Source: UBA6016 sp964568395
Lineage (GTDB): Bacteria; Campylobacterota; Campylobacteria; Campylobacterales; UBA6016
DNA: 64,000 nucleotides
Direction: 5' to 3'
NCBI GenBank assembly: GCA_964568395.1
Contig: CAZMPN010000003.1
Coordinates: forward strand, 1 to 64,000
In this document: positions 8,583 through 16,932 of the stretch, piece by piece
How the letters are laid out: each line of letters begins with the position of its first letter
Position numbering within the stretch: position 1 is the stretch's first letter
The notes under the pieces: generated by a model
The model's database searches: none
What the model was told of the DNA's origin: nothing
The model's input: the letters and a program-made list of their open reading frames with translations, nothing else
Translations under genes and position numbers: made by a program

Positions 8583-10286
8583 ATGGGAAGGCTTAGCATA
8601 AAAAACAACCTATTTCTGCTAATGGCGCTAGCGATTATAGGTCTTACGATACCTGCGTTTATTATTTTGAAATCGCAGATGCTCTACGATAAAAAAGAGA
8701 AGACTAGAAATCTGGTAGAGAGCGCCTATTCGGTCGCCGAATATTATTATAAACTTAGCAAAGACGGAAACATAAGCGAGGAGGACGCCAAAAAAGAGGC
8801 GCTAAAGAGCATAAAGGCCCTTCGATATAACGGTAAGGAGTACTTCTGGGTGAACGACTCCGAGCTGCCTTATCCAAAGATGATAATGCACGCCACAAAC
8901 GCCAAATTGGACGGCAAAACTCTTGACGCCCAGAAGTTTAATTGCGCTACAAGCATGCAATCCGGAGAAGACGGGAAGACGATAGATACGGACGGCAAGA
9001 AAAATCTTTTTCAGGCGTTCGTAGAAGTGTGCAAAGAGAAAGGAAGCGGATACGTAATATACGAATGGCCAAAACCGAAAGAGGGCAGAGGGCTTACGGA
9101 AGAGACCTATCCGAAACTATCATACGTCAAACAGTTTGAGCCTTGGGGCTGGGTAATAGGGAGCGGAATATATATAGACGACCTGAACGAAGCGTTCATG
9201 AGTACGGTATTCAAGAATACGCCGCTCATACTTCCTATCGTCGTTATTCTCCTCATTCTCTCTTTTGGGATTATAAGAAGCATATCCGGTTCCATTAAGC
9301 AGGTCGTATCCCCTATATCGCAGCTTGCCGCCTCTATCCAAAAAGGCGAAGCGGATCTGCGTGTACAGATAGAAACAAAAACAAAAAACGAGCTAAACGA
9401 GATAGTAAAAGCGGTAAACATATTCATAGAGTCGGTTAGAAACACTATCGAATACGCAAAGAAGAACGCTATCGAGAACGCCTCCATATCCACGGAGCTT
9501 TCGCAGACCTCGTTAAATATCGGCAAAAGAGTAGAGCAGGACGTAGAGATAATAAATTCGATATTCGAGGACGCAAAATCGATAATAGGCAAAGTCTCCG
9601 AATCGGTCAAGGCCACCGAAGAGAGCAGAGCTAACGTCCTTGAGGCCAACAAGGCGTTAGAGGAATCCAGAGCCAAACTCTCAAAAATGGTACACGCGGT
9701 CCAAAATAGCGTCGAGGTCGAGATGGAGTTTGCGATAAAGCTCCAAGCGTTGGCCACGGAAGCCGATAAGGTAAAAGACGTACTGTCGGTAATAGGCGAA
9801 ATAGCGGACCAGACGAATCTGCTTGCGTTAAACGCGGCAATAGAAGCGGCTAGGGCGGGTGAGCACGGAAGAGGATTTGCGGTCGTGGCCGACGAGGTAA
9901 GAAAACTTGCCGAGAGAACCCAAAAAAGCCTTCAAGAGACGAACGCTACGATAAACTCGATAGTCCAATCGATAAACGACGCCGCAGGACAGATGAACGA
10001 AAACGCGGAAGAGATCAAGAGCCTCGGCAACAACTCGATAGAGATAGAGGATAGCATAGAGAAAACCGTAGAGATAATGCACGGCACGGTTGAGACGATA
10101 AGCAGCCTAACCGAGAGCAGCATCACGAACGCAAACCAAATTCAACAGATATCGGGAATGCTTGAGAAAATCAATCAAACCGCACATGTAAACTCCAGAA
10201 GCGTAGAGGAGATAGCCTCGTCTACCGAATATCTGAGCAAGATGACGGAATCCTTGAATCAGAGATTAAAGCAGTTTACGACGTAA
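8583..10286 (+). CDS. Methyl-accepting chemotaxis protein with single Cache sensor
   Basis: This is a 567-residue classical chemoreceptor. One membrane segment lies at about 8-28 and a periplasmic single-Cache (sCache_2) domain at about 35-200. The second membrane segment is near 209-232, followed by HAMP and the signalling domain. The Cache domain shows the family hallmarks YFWVND, KLDGKTLD, YEWPKP and PWGWVIGSGIYIDD. Such domains usually bind small organic acids, but the ligand here is unknown. The hairpin tip carries LLALNAAIEAARAGEHGRG near residues 410-430. I see no CheR/CheB tether pentapeptide at the C-terminus. It is transcribed alone, divergent from the cyclophilin gene. The 190-base gap between them is AT-rich with no confident promoter. 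Confidence 0.95.
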   Translation: MGRLSIKNNLFLLMALAIIGLTIPAFIILKSQMLYDKKEKTRNLVESAYSVAEYYYKLSKDGNISEEDAKKEALKSIKALRYNGKEYFWVNDSELPYPKMIMHATNAKLDGKTLDAQKFNCATSMQSGEDGKTIDTDGKKNLFQAFVEVCKEKGSGYVIYEWPKPKEGRGLTEETYPKLSYVKQFEPWGWVIGSGIYIDDLNEAFMSTVFKNTPLILPIVVILLILSFGIIRSISGSIKQVVSPISQLAASIQKGEADLRVQIETKTKNELNEIVKAVNIFIESVRNTIEYAKKNAIENASISTELSQTSLNIGKRVEQDVEIINSIFEDAKSIIGKVSESVKATEESRANVLEANKALEESRAKLSKMVHAVQNSVEVEMEFAIKLQALATEADKVKDVLSVIGEIADQTNLLALNAAIEAARAGEHGRGFAVVADEVRKLAERTQKSLQETNATINSIVQSINDAAGQMNENAEEIKSLGNNSIEIEDSIEKTVEIMHGTVETISSLTESSITNANQIQQISGMLEKINQTAHVNSRSVEEIASSTEYLSKMTESLNQRLKQFTT

Positions 10287-10290
10287 GAAG

Positions 10291-11523
10291 CTACCTCTCG
10301 TAAACGTGCATATTTTTCGAAAAGAGGGCGCAAGAAAAAAGTCCGATTATCGATAGCAAAATCATCACCGTCGACGGCGAAAGGTGCGACCCGCTCACCT
10401 TTACAAGCCAGCCGAGCAAAAGCGGCGTAAGTCCGCCGACGACTCCGGCTGCCAGACCAAATACCAAAGCGGAGCCGCTCGCTCTAAGATGCCGAGGCAG
10501 CGACATCGGAACGGTGGCGTATATAGGCGCTTGTAAAAACGCCAATATGCCCCCGATCAAAAAAGCCCCCGACCATACAAAGCCGTTCGACATTAGCCAT
10601 AACGCCGGATAAGAAAGCAGCGCCGACAAAACAAGCGCAAATTTAAGCACGCTCCATCCACCCTTCTTATCGGATAGATAAGCCGCCGCGAATACGCCTA
10701 CCAAAACAGAAAAAATGCTAACGGTAGAGATAAACGAGGCGTCTTTTTGGCTTATGCCTGCGGAGCCCTGAAGCCAAGTCGGAAGATATATAAACACAAA
10801 ATAGTATTGCACCCAGATGGCCGACGCCACGCTAAGAAGCAGCGCAAAAACGGCCTTATGCTTTTTGGCCAGTTCCACTATAGGCGCGGCCGTGTCTTCT
10901 TTTGGGGAAAAGTCGTCGGACAAACTCTTTCTAAGCCATAATCCGGCGAGCAGCAGCGGCAAACTCAAAAGGAACGGGATCCTCCAGCCCCAGCTCTCTA
11001 TGTCATGATTATCCATCATAAAAAAGAGGCTCGCGCAAACGGCGCTCCCGAGCGTCATTCCCGCTTTAGCTCCTGCGGATACGAAGGCTCCGAATATGTT
11101 TTTCTTGTCCGCCGGAGCCTGTTCCACAAGATACACTATCGAGCTTGCATATTCGCCGCCGACGGATATCCCCTGAAGCAGCCTCATCAAAACCAGCAAT
11201 ACCGGAGCCATGACGCCTATTTGGGAGTAAGTCGGCAAAAGACCAATAATAAACGTTGGCAGCGTCATAAGGGCCAAAGACAGCAGAAGCGCCTTTTTCC
11301 TGCTGGATCTATCGCCTATGTGTCCGAATACGGCGCCCCCTAGAGGTCTCATTACCATCCCGGCCGCGAATGCCGCGAATGCCCACAATATAGACGCAAA
11401 CGGGTCGGAGCTTGGAAAGAAATTTTTACCTACAGAAACCGCCAAAAAACCTATCAAGGCAAAATCGTAATACTCTATCGTATTACCTATGATGCCCGCA
11501 CCTATGATCTTTGCTTTCGTCAA
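10291..11523 (-). CDS. MFS transporter, metabolite:H+ symporter (MHS) family
   Basis: The 410-residue protein has the twelve hydrophobic segments of a major facilitator. MHS signatures are visible: GNTIEYYDFALIGFLA at the N-terminus, the loop 2-3 motif GHIGDRSSRKKAL, and RLLQGISVGGEYASS with WGWRIPFLLS. Relatives (ProP, KgtP, ShiA, CitA) import organic acids or osmolytes with protons. The specific substrate cannot be told. The start is TTG with AAAAAGGG upstream. The gene ends four bases from the chemoreceptor's 3' end and diverges from glyS. Confidence 0.9.
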   Translation of the reverse strand: MTKAKIIGAGIIGNTIEYYDFALIGFLAVSVGKNFFPSSDPFASILWAFAAFAAGMVMRPLGGAVFGHIGDRSSRKKALLLSLALMTLPTFIIGLLPTYSQIGVMAPVLLVLMRLLQGISVGGEYASSIVYLVEQAPADKKNIFGAFVSAGAKAGMTLGSAVCASLFFMMDNHDIESWGWRIPFLLSLPLLLAGLWLRKSLSDDFSPKEDTAAPIVELAKKHKAVFALLLSVASAIWVQYYFVFIYLPTWLQGSAGISQKDASFISTVSIFSVLVGVFAAAYLSDKKGGWSVLKFALVLSALLSYPALWLMSNGFVWSGAFLIGGILAFLQAPIYATVPMSLPRHLRASGSALVFGLAAGVVGGLTPLLLGWLVKVSGSHLSPSTVMILLSIIGLFSCALFSKNMHVYER

Positions 11524-11541
11524 ATAAGCCCTTTTTCAATC

Positions 11542-11565
11542 ATTTTACTAACACTTCGGTAAAAT
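11542..11565. promoter_or_regulatory. Inverted repeat between the MHS transporter and glyS
   Basis: ATTTTAC and GTAAAAT are perfect 7-base arms separated by 10 bases, in the 76-base divergent promoter region. The arrangement suits a dimeric regulator, but no regulator gene is adjacent. AT-richness makes a chance match possible. Confidence 0.3.
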
Positions 11566-11599
11566 CGCATTAAAATGTCTGGAAAATAAGGTTTTTTAT

Positions 11600-13624
11600 A
11601 TGAGCGTTAACGATTTTTTACTCGAAATAGGCACGGAGGAGCTTCCGGCTGTCCCTTTTTTGAAAGAACTTGCGAATTTGATGCCGAAATGGAACGAAAT
11701 ACTACGCAAAAACGGTTTTGAAGCCGACTTCGAACTTTTCTATACTCCAAGAAGGATTGCCGTATATTCAAAGAACCTGGCGGAAAAAGCTAAAGACGAA
11801 GAGGTCGAGCTATGGGGACCTCCGGTCGCGGTAGCCATGAAAGACGGCGTACCGACGAAAGCGTACGAGAGCTTTCTGGAGAAAAACGGGGTATCCCAAA
11901 ACGACGTTACGACCGCGACCAAAGACGGCAAAGAGTGCCTGTACGCCAAAAAAACGGTGCTCGGCAAAACGATAGACGAGATGCTGTGCGGGATGGTAAA
12001 CGAATGGCTTGGTGCGCTTCATTTCGGCAAGTCTATGAGATGGGGCTCTTTGGAGCAAAGCTTCATTAGGCCAATCAGATGGATAGTGGCTCTTCATGGC
12101 TCAAAAACGATAGACGTAGAGGCCTTCGGAGTAAGATCGTCAGATTTTAGCTATGGACATAGACAGGATTCGTTCGAGGCTTTCAAAGTGCTAAATACGG
12201 CCGACTATTTCCAGAAACTAGCCGCTACCGGCGTAATGCTATCGTCTACCGAGAGAAAAGCGAAGATATTGGACGATATAAAAGCGCTTGAGGCAAAACA
12301 CGGTTTTGAAGTGGAAAAAGATGCGGATCTACTCGCCGAAATCGTCGCTATTACCGAATATCCAACCGCGCTGCTGGGCAGCTTCGACAAAGCCTTCTTG
12401 AAAGTCCCGGCGGAGGTCATCATAACCTCGATGAAGGAGAACCAGAGATATTTCCCGGTATTCGAAGGGGGTAAACTGTCGAATCACTTCATAGTCGTCT
12501 CAAACGCCTTTATAGATGATTTTTCGAAGGTTATAGCCGGAAACGAGAGGGTGCTAAAAGCAAGGCTCTCCGATGCGCTGTTCTTCTATGAAAACGACCT
12601 GAAAAAAGGACTTTCGAACGAAGGGCTGCAAAATATCGTATTCGTAGACGGTCTTGGAAGCGTAGCGGACAAGGTGGAAAGAGAGATAAGGATAGCCGAA
12701 TTTTTAGCCGATAGGCTCCAAATAGATGCCGCGCAAAAAACAAAACTGCTTGATGCCGCCAAGCTTGGCAAAGCGGACCTTATGACTGAAGTCGTATATG
12801 AGTTTGGCGAACTTCAAGGGATTATGGGTTGTTATTATGCAAAATCGATGGGACTAGATAACGATGTCGCCCTAGCCATAAAAGAGCAGTATCTGCCAAA
12901 AGGGGAGGAGAGCGAGCTTCCGTCGACTCTTATAGGAAGCCTGCTTTCTATAGCGGTAAAACTAGACTCCCTGATAGGGCTATTTAGCGTCGGTATGGTG
13001 CCGTCCGGCTCAAAAGACCCTTATGCGCTTAGACGCGCAGCGATAGGCATCATAAAAAACCTTCTGCATTTCTCGATAAATATGGATATCGCCGCCGTAA
13101 TAAAAGAGCTGGCGGCCGACTATAAAGAGTTTGACGTCCAAAAACTTGAGAGCTTCATACTGGATAGGCTATACCAGATATTCTCGGATGTAAATCCTAG
13201 CGTTATTACGTCGGTGCTGGCATCCGGCGACAGGGATATAGTATCGATAGCCGAAAAAGTGGAAGCCCTGAACCTATTCGTCAAAAAACACGAATTCAAA
13301 GAGCAGTTCTCCACGTTCAAAAGGGTTGCAAATATCTCGAAAGACATAGAGCTCTCGGGCGAGCTGGAGGTCAATACCGAGTTGTTCGACAACGACTATG
13401 AGGCCATGCTATGGGGCGCCTATACGCATCACGACTATGAAAACGCCTCGTATCACGAGATACTAAGCGCGCTGTTCTCGCTAAAGGCTCCGCTCGACGC
13501 GTTTTTTGACAACTGTATGGTAAACGCGGATGACGAAAAAGTAAGAACAAACAGAAAAAATCTAATAGGCAGGGTCTATAAACAGTTCCTAGCCGTCGCA
13601 GACATCAAGGAAATAGGGGTTTGA
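11600..13624 (+). CDS. glyS: Glycyl-tRNA synthetase, beta subunit
   Basis: The 674-residue protein is the tRNA-binding beta chain of the alpha2-beta2 glycyl-tRNA synthetase. It opens with the family hallmark LLEIGTEELPAVP and has the conserved YTPRRIAV, GKSMRWG and FIRPIRWIVAL blocks. The C-terminal part has the HD-like region and anticodon-binding domain. Length matches campylobacterial GlyS. The alpha subunit (glyQ) is not in the window and is probably unlinked, as in many Campylobacterota. The last four bases overlap the start of the next gene. Confidence 0.97.
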   Translation: MSVNDFLLEIGTEELPAVPFLKELANLMPKWNEILRKNGFEADFELFYTPRRIAVYSKNLAEKAKDEEVELWGPPVAVAMKDGVPTKAYESFLEKNGVSQNDVTTATKDGKECLYAKKTVLGKTIDEMLCGMVNEWLGALHFGKSMRWGSLEQSFIRPIRWIVALHGSKTIDVEAFGVRSSDFSYGHRQDSFEAFKVLNTADYFQKLAATGVMLSSTERKAKILDDIKALEAKHGFEVEKDADLLAEIVAITEYPTALLGSFDKAFLKVPAEVIITSMKENQRYFPVFEGGKLSNHFIVVSNAFIDDFSKVIAGNERVLKARLSDALFFYENDLKKGLSNEGLQNIVFVDGLGSVADKVEREIRIAEFLADRLQIDAAQKTKLLDAAKLGKADLMTEVVYEFGELQGIMGCYYAKSMGLDNDVALAIKEQYLPKGEESELPSTLIGSLLSIAVKLDSLIGLFSVGMVPSGSKDPYALRRAAIGIIKNLLHFSINMDIAAVIKELAADYKEFDVQKLESFILDRLYQIFSDVNPSVITSVLASGDRDIVSIAEKVEALNLFVKKHEFKEQFSTFKRVANISKDIELSGELEVNTELFDNDYEAMLWGAYTHHDYENASYHEILSALFSLKAPLDAFFDNCMVNADDEKVRTNRKNLIGRVYKQFLAVADIKEIGV

Positions 13625-14706
13625 TAGACCATCTGATAATAGGCGGCGGAATAGCGGGGGCTAGCGTCGCCTATTTTCTAAAGCAGAGCGGCCAAAAAGT
13701 AGCCATAGCGGACGATACCGGATTTGCCTCGCAAGCCTCCTTGGCCGCCGGAGCTTTTATAAACCCGGTCATGGGAAAACCTTCAAAATTCAAAACCTTC
13801 GCCGACGACGCCTTTAGATTCTCCGTATCCTTCTACTCCCAAAATTTTCCGGAACTTTTCAACAGATGCGGCTCGCTCATATATCCAAAAAACGAAAGGA
13901 GCAGAGAAGAGTTTTTTGCTTTGGCCCAATACATACCATCTGAATATGAGTTTATGGATATTGATAGGATCGGCGCTTTCTTGGTAAAAGACTCCGGCAT
14001 TATAAATCCGGCGGCTCTCATAGACGCCATTCTGGAGGGCGTAGAGAAGATGGATTTGCGTATAGCCTCCATAAAAAAGGATGGGAGCGCTTGGAGCGCC
14101 GAAGGAATTATGGCAAAAAACGTCATTTTGGCGCAAGGCGCTACGGCTCCGGTTATCGATGAGCCATACCTATCTTCGCAGATAACAAGGCTATGGGGTC
14201 AAAAATGCAAGATAAAAACCGACGTCGTGCTTGAGCGCAATATATCTTCAAAAGTACACATAGCGCAAATAGACGGCGGGCTTGCCATAGGGGCCACGCA
14301 TATAAGAAGCGAGACGCCGATAGCGATAAACAGGGAAGACTCCTTGGCGCTTATAGGGCAAGCAAAAGAGGTCGTCAAAATACCTGATTTTGACGTAATA
14401 GAAGAAGCAGGGGGTATGCGCTGCGCCTCCATAGACCATTTCCCTATAGCCGGAGCCGTTTACGACTCCAAGACGACGCTGGGCAGATTCCCGTCCCTGA
14501 TTCACGGTGCAAGACTCTCTCGCGAGGCTCCGGCCAAGCACGAAAACCTATACATACATACCGGGCATGGAAGCAGGGCGTTTATCCTTGCCCCATATAC
14601 CGCCAAGCTGTTAGCGGATTCGATTTTGGGCAAATCGCATATAGAAAGCTCCGTAGACCCGGCACGGCTCTTATTTAGATTTTTTAAGAAAAATACTAAA
14701 AACTAA
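13621..14706 (+). CDS. FAD-dependent oxidoreductase resembling a stand-alone MnmC C-terminal domain
   Basis: The 361-residue protein belongs to the DAO (D-amino-acid-oxidase-like) FAD family. It has the dinucleotide motif IIGGGIAGASVAYFL at the very N-terminus and YIHTGHGSRAFILAP near the C-terminus. That end motif and SLAAGAFINPVMG resemble the second domain of MnmC, which oxidises carboxymethylaminomethyl-uridine in tRNA wobble bases. The methyltransferase domain is absent. Translation starts at TTG inside the glyS stop (TTGA), implying coupling with glyS and fitting a tRNA-related role. A generic amine oxidase is the alternative. Confidence 0.72.
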   Translation: MIDHLIIGGGIAGASVAYFLKQSGQKVAIADDTGFASQASLAAGAFINPVMGKPSKFKTFADDAFRFSVSFYSQNFPELFNRCGSLIYPKNERSREEFFALAQYIPSEYEFMDIDRIGAFLVKDSGIINPAALIDAILEGVEKMDLRIASIKKDGSAWSAEGIMAKNVILAQGATAPVIDEPYLSSQITRLWGQKCKIKTDVVLERNISSKVHIAQIDGGLAIGATHIRSETPIAINREDSLALIGQAKEVVKIPDFDVIEEAGGMRCASIDHFPIAGAVYDSKTTLGRFPSLIHGARLSREAPAKHENLYIHTGHGSRAFILAPYTAKLLADSILGKSHIESSVDPARLLFRFFKKNTKN

Positions 14707-15635
14707 GCCTTCGCTAAGATAAAAGAGCCGTGCGTACCGTTTTCCTCGGAGGAGTTGACCAGGAAGTTTTTTATCTTTTTGAACCTGTTGGCGTATGCGA
14801 ACGTTATTTCGTTTGTAAACGAATGCTCCAAAAAGCCGCTCGCGGGCACTATATCTTCATCGGCCGCCTTTAGCGCCAAAACCAGGCTTGTAAGCGCTGA
14901 CGCCTCGAAAGTGTGTCCGGTCATGGCCTTTGATGAGGAGATGAGCGGTTTTTGCCCAAAAAGTTCCGATAGTACGGCCGCCTCCTCTTTGTCCGTTTGC
15001 GAAACCCCATATGCCGCCGCCTCCACATAATCGATATCATCGGCTTTAAGATCGGAAGCCTTTAAACCGCCTTCTATCGCTTTTTTCAAATCTTGTCCTG
15101 CGTTTACGGCTTTTAGCTCAAATCCTGAGCTTCGACGGCCAAACAATACGCCGGCGACGACATCCGCGGTATTCAATCCGTCCGTGTCAATATCGAACGG
15201 CTTGGATATGGCGCTCGAATATCTTCCGGCCGCAAAAAGAGCCAGCACGTCATCTTTGCTAGCCGTATGCGCGGCGAGCACCAAAACGCTCTCTTCGATA
15301 CCTTTTGATATTGCTTCAAAAGCTTCTTTGACGGCTGTCGTAGAGTTCTCGAAAAGCTTTACGGATTTAAAACCTTGGCTTACTTTTATATTTTCGCATG
15401 AGATAAAAAGAGCCGTGCCTCCAATATCAAATCCATCCATACACGCTTTCGTTACGGATTTCGCCGCCTCCGCCATATCGTCTATTTTGCCGATAGCCAA
15501 TACGTTTTCTCCAGCCTCCGGCCCCCCATCTTGAACAATAAAACATCTTTTATCCAAGATGTTCTCAAAAACCTCTTCTATATTCCGGCCTGCCGGCGAC
15601 GCGATCTCGAAAGAATTGATATAAACGCTAGACAC
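14703..15635 (-). CDS. Beta-ketoacyl synthase-like protein lacking the active-site cysteine
   Basis: The 310-residue protein follows the FabF-type thiolase fold but is about 100 residues shorter than a working enzyme. KPFDIDTDGLN corresponds to the conserved PFDxxRDG block, and SSKAMTGHTFEASA to the KxxxGHxxxA block with its histidine. Where the TACATG-like nucleophile segment should lie, there is no cysteine. The last histidine block is reduced to ENGTHGSFILA. This looks like a chain-length-factor-type or structural partner and not a condensing enzyme. It starts with GTG (AAAGGA upstream), 30 bases after a KAS III-like gene on the same strand. The 3' end overlaps the MnmC2-like gene by four bases. 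Confidence 0.8.
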   Translation of the reverse strand: MSSVYINSFEIASPAGRNIEEVFENILDKRCFIVQDGGPEAGENVLAIGKIDDMAEAAKSVTKACMDGFDIGGTALFISCENIKVSQGFKSVKLFENSTTAVKEAFEAISKGIEESVLVLAAHTASKDDVLALFAAGRYSSAISKPFDIDTDGLNTADVVAGVLFGRRSSGFELKAVNAGQDLKKAIEGGLKASDLKADDIDYVEAAAYGVSQTDKEEAAVLSELFGQKPLISSSKAMTGHTFEASALTSLVLALKAADEDIVPASGFLEHSFTNEITFAYANRFKKIKNFLVNSSEENGTHGSFILAKA

Positions 15636-15665
15636 TCTAAATATTCCTTTTATTGGTTGCTAATC

Positions 15666-16799
15666 TCAAACCGCCTCAAGCAGCATAAAACCTGTCGAAA
15701 ATCTACCGCTCTCAGGTATAAAACAGAGTATTTTATCCCCTTTTTTTAATTTTTCGGAATTAAATAACTCTTCCAATATTATATACATCGAAGCGGAGCC
15801 CGTATTGCCTTTATAGGATAGATTTGTAAACCATTTTTCCTTAGGAATCACAAAGCCTATCCTCTGCATCCCCTCATACATTTTATCCCTAAAATACTCC
15901 GACGAGTAATGCGGCAAGAAATAATCTATCGTATCTGGATCCAGACCTCTCTTTTGCGCTATCTTCGCAAGAGGCCTCTCTACCGTATAGTTAACTATGT
16001 TTTCATTTAGAAGTTTGACGTCTTGCGCTATCGCCAAAAGCGACTCGTTGGCTATGTCCAACATAGAGTCGAACTCTTTCCATCCTTTTAGCCCTCCGCT
16101 GCCGTCGGGTTTGCCACCGCAGTACATACATATAGGCATCTCTCCGGCATAAGAGTACATATCTATCCACTCTATCTTAAGAGAGGGGCCATTCTTGTTG
16201 GGCTCGCTTTTCAAAAGGGCCGCGCCTGCGCCATCCGAGAGCATCCATCTTAAAAAGTCTTTCTCGAAAGCGATCTCAGGCCTACTTTCAAGCTCTGCGA
16301 CCCTATGTTCCGATTCGGCTTCAAAATTTTTTGCGTGAAGCATCGGAGACACTAGTTCGGACCCTGTGGTAACGGCGCTTTTGGTAAGCCCCGCCTTTAT
16401 GGCCGCATATCCATATTTTAACGCCGTAATTCCGCAAAGGCAGATACCCGAAGTAGACACCGCCTCTATTTCGCTTAGCCCCAATTTACCTTGCACCATT
16501 AGTGCGTGCCCGGGCATTAGCTGATCCGGCGTGCTTGTTCCGCAAGATAGAATATCTATCGCCTCATCTTTAATCAGACTCCTAACCGCATTGGCGGTCA
16601 TATCGGCATTGCTGTAGTCTATTTTTTTGGTGGTCTTATTTATGGAGTAGTAACGCTCTTTGATGCCGTTGTTTCTGAGGACTATCTTTCTCGCCTTTGA
16701 AGGCTTGCCGCCTATAAAACCCAGCACATCTTCTATTTCGTCGTTCGTTATCGGACTATTGGGCAAAAAAACAGCTATTTTGCTTATATACACATCCAT
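15666..16799 (-). CDS. KAS III (FabH)-like 3-oxoacyl-ACP synthase
   Basis: This 377-residue thiolase-fold protein resembles FabH/OleA/DarB-type enzymes, which start acyl chains or join acyl units. A likely nucleophilic cysteine is in STSGICLCGI near residue 120. The catalytic histidine is in FLPHYSSE and the asparagine in NLSYKGNTGSAS, so the triad appears complete. It is longer than housekeeping FabH (about 320) and has an insert near 160-260 with several cysteines (PICMYCGGK). No acyl carrier protein, ketoreductase or acyltransferase is nearby. It likely forms an operon with the cysteine-less synthase downstream. A specialised acyl product is inferred; its identity is unknown. Confidence 0.82.
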   Translation of the reverse strand: MDVYISKIAVFLPNSPITNDEIEDVLGFIGGKPSKARKIVLRNNGIKERYYSINKTTKKIDYSNADMTANAVRSLIKDEAIDILSCGTSTPDQLMPGHALMVQGKLGLSEIEAVSTSGICLCGITALKYGYAAIKAGLTKSAVTTGSELVSPMLHAKNFEAESEHRVAELESRPEIAFEKDFLRWMLSDGAGAALLKSEPNKNGPSLKIEWIDMYSYAGEMPICMYCGGKPDGSGGLKGWKEFDSMLDIANESLLAIAQDVKLLNENIVNYTVERPLAKIAQKRGLDPDTIDYFLPHYSSEYFRDKMYEGMQRIGFVIPKEKWFTNLSYKGNTGSASMYIILEELFNSEKLKKGDKILCFIPESGRFSTGFMLLEAV

Positions 16800-16878
16800 A
16801 CCAAACTACCTTTTGTTTATTATTGTTTTTGGCGCGTAATTAAACTTTGCCACTATTTTATCTTATATAAAAAAAAAT

Positions 16879-16910
16879 TGCGTAAAATCAAACATCAAAA
16901 TATTTACGCA
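16879..16910. promoter_or_regulatory. Inverted repeat upstream of the HtrA-like protease
   Basis: TGCGTAAA and TTTACGCA are perfect 8-base arms separated by 16 bases, 22 bases before the protease start. They could be an operator for stress control of the gene. No -35/-10 pair is clear; TTATATAA lies just upstream. Confidence 0.4.
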
Positions 16911-16932
16911 TTATCGTCTTTAAGGAGCCAAA

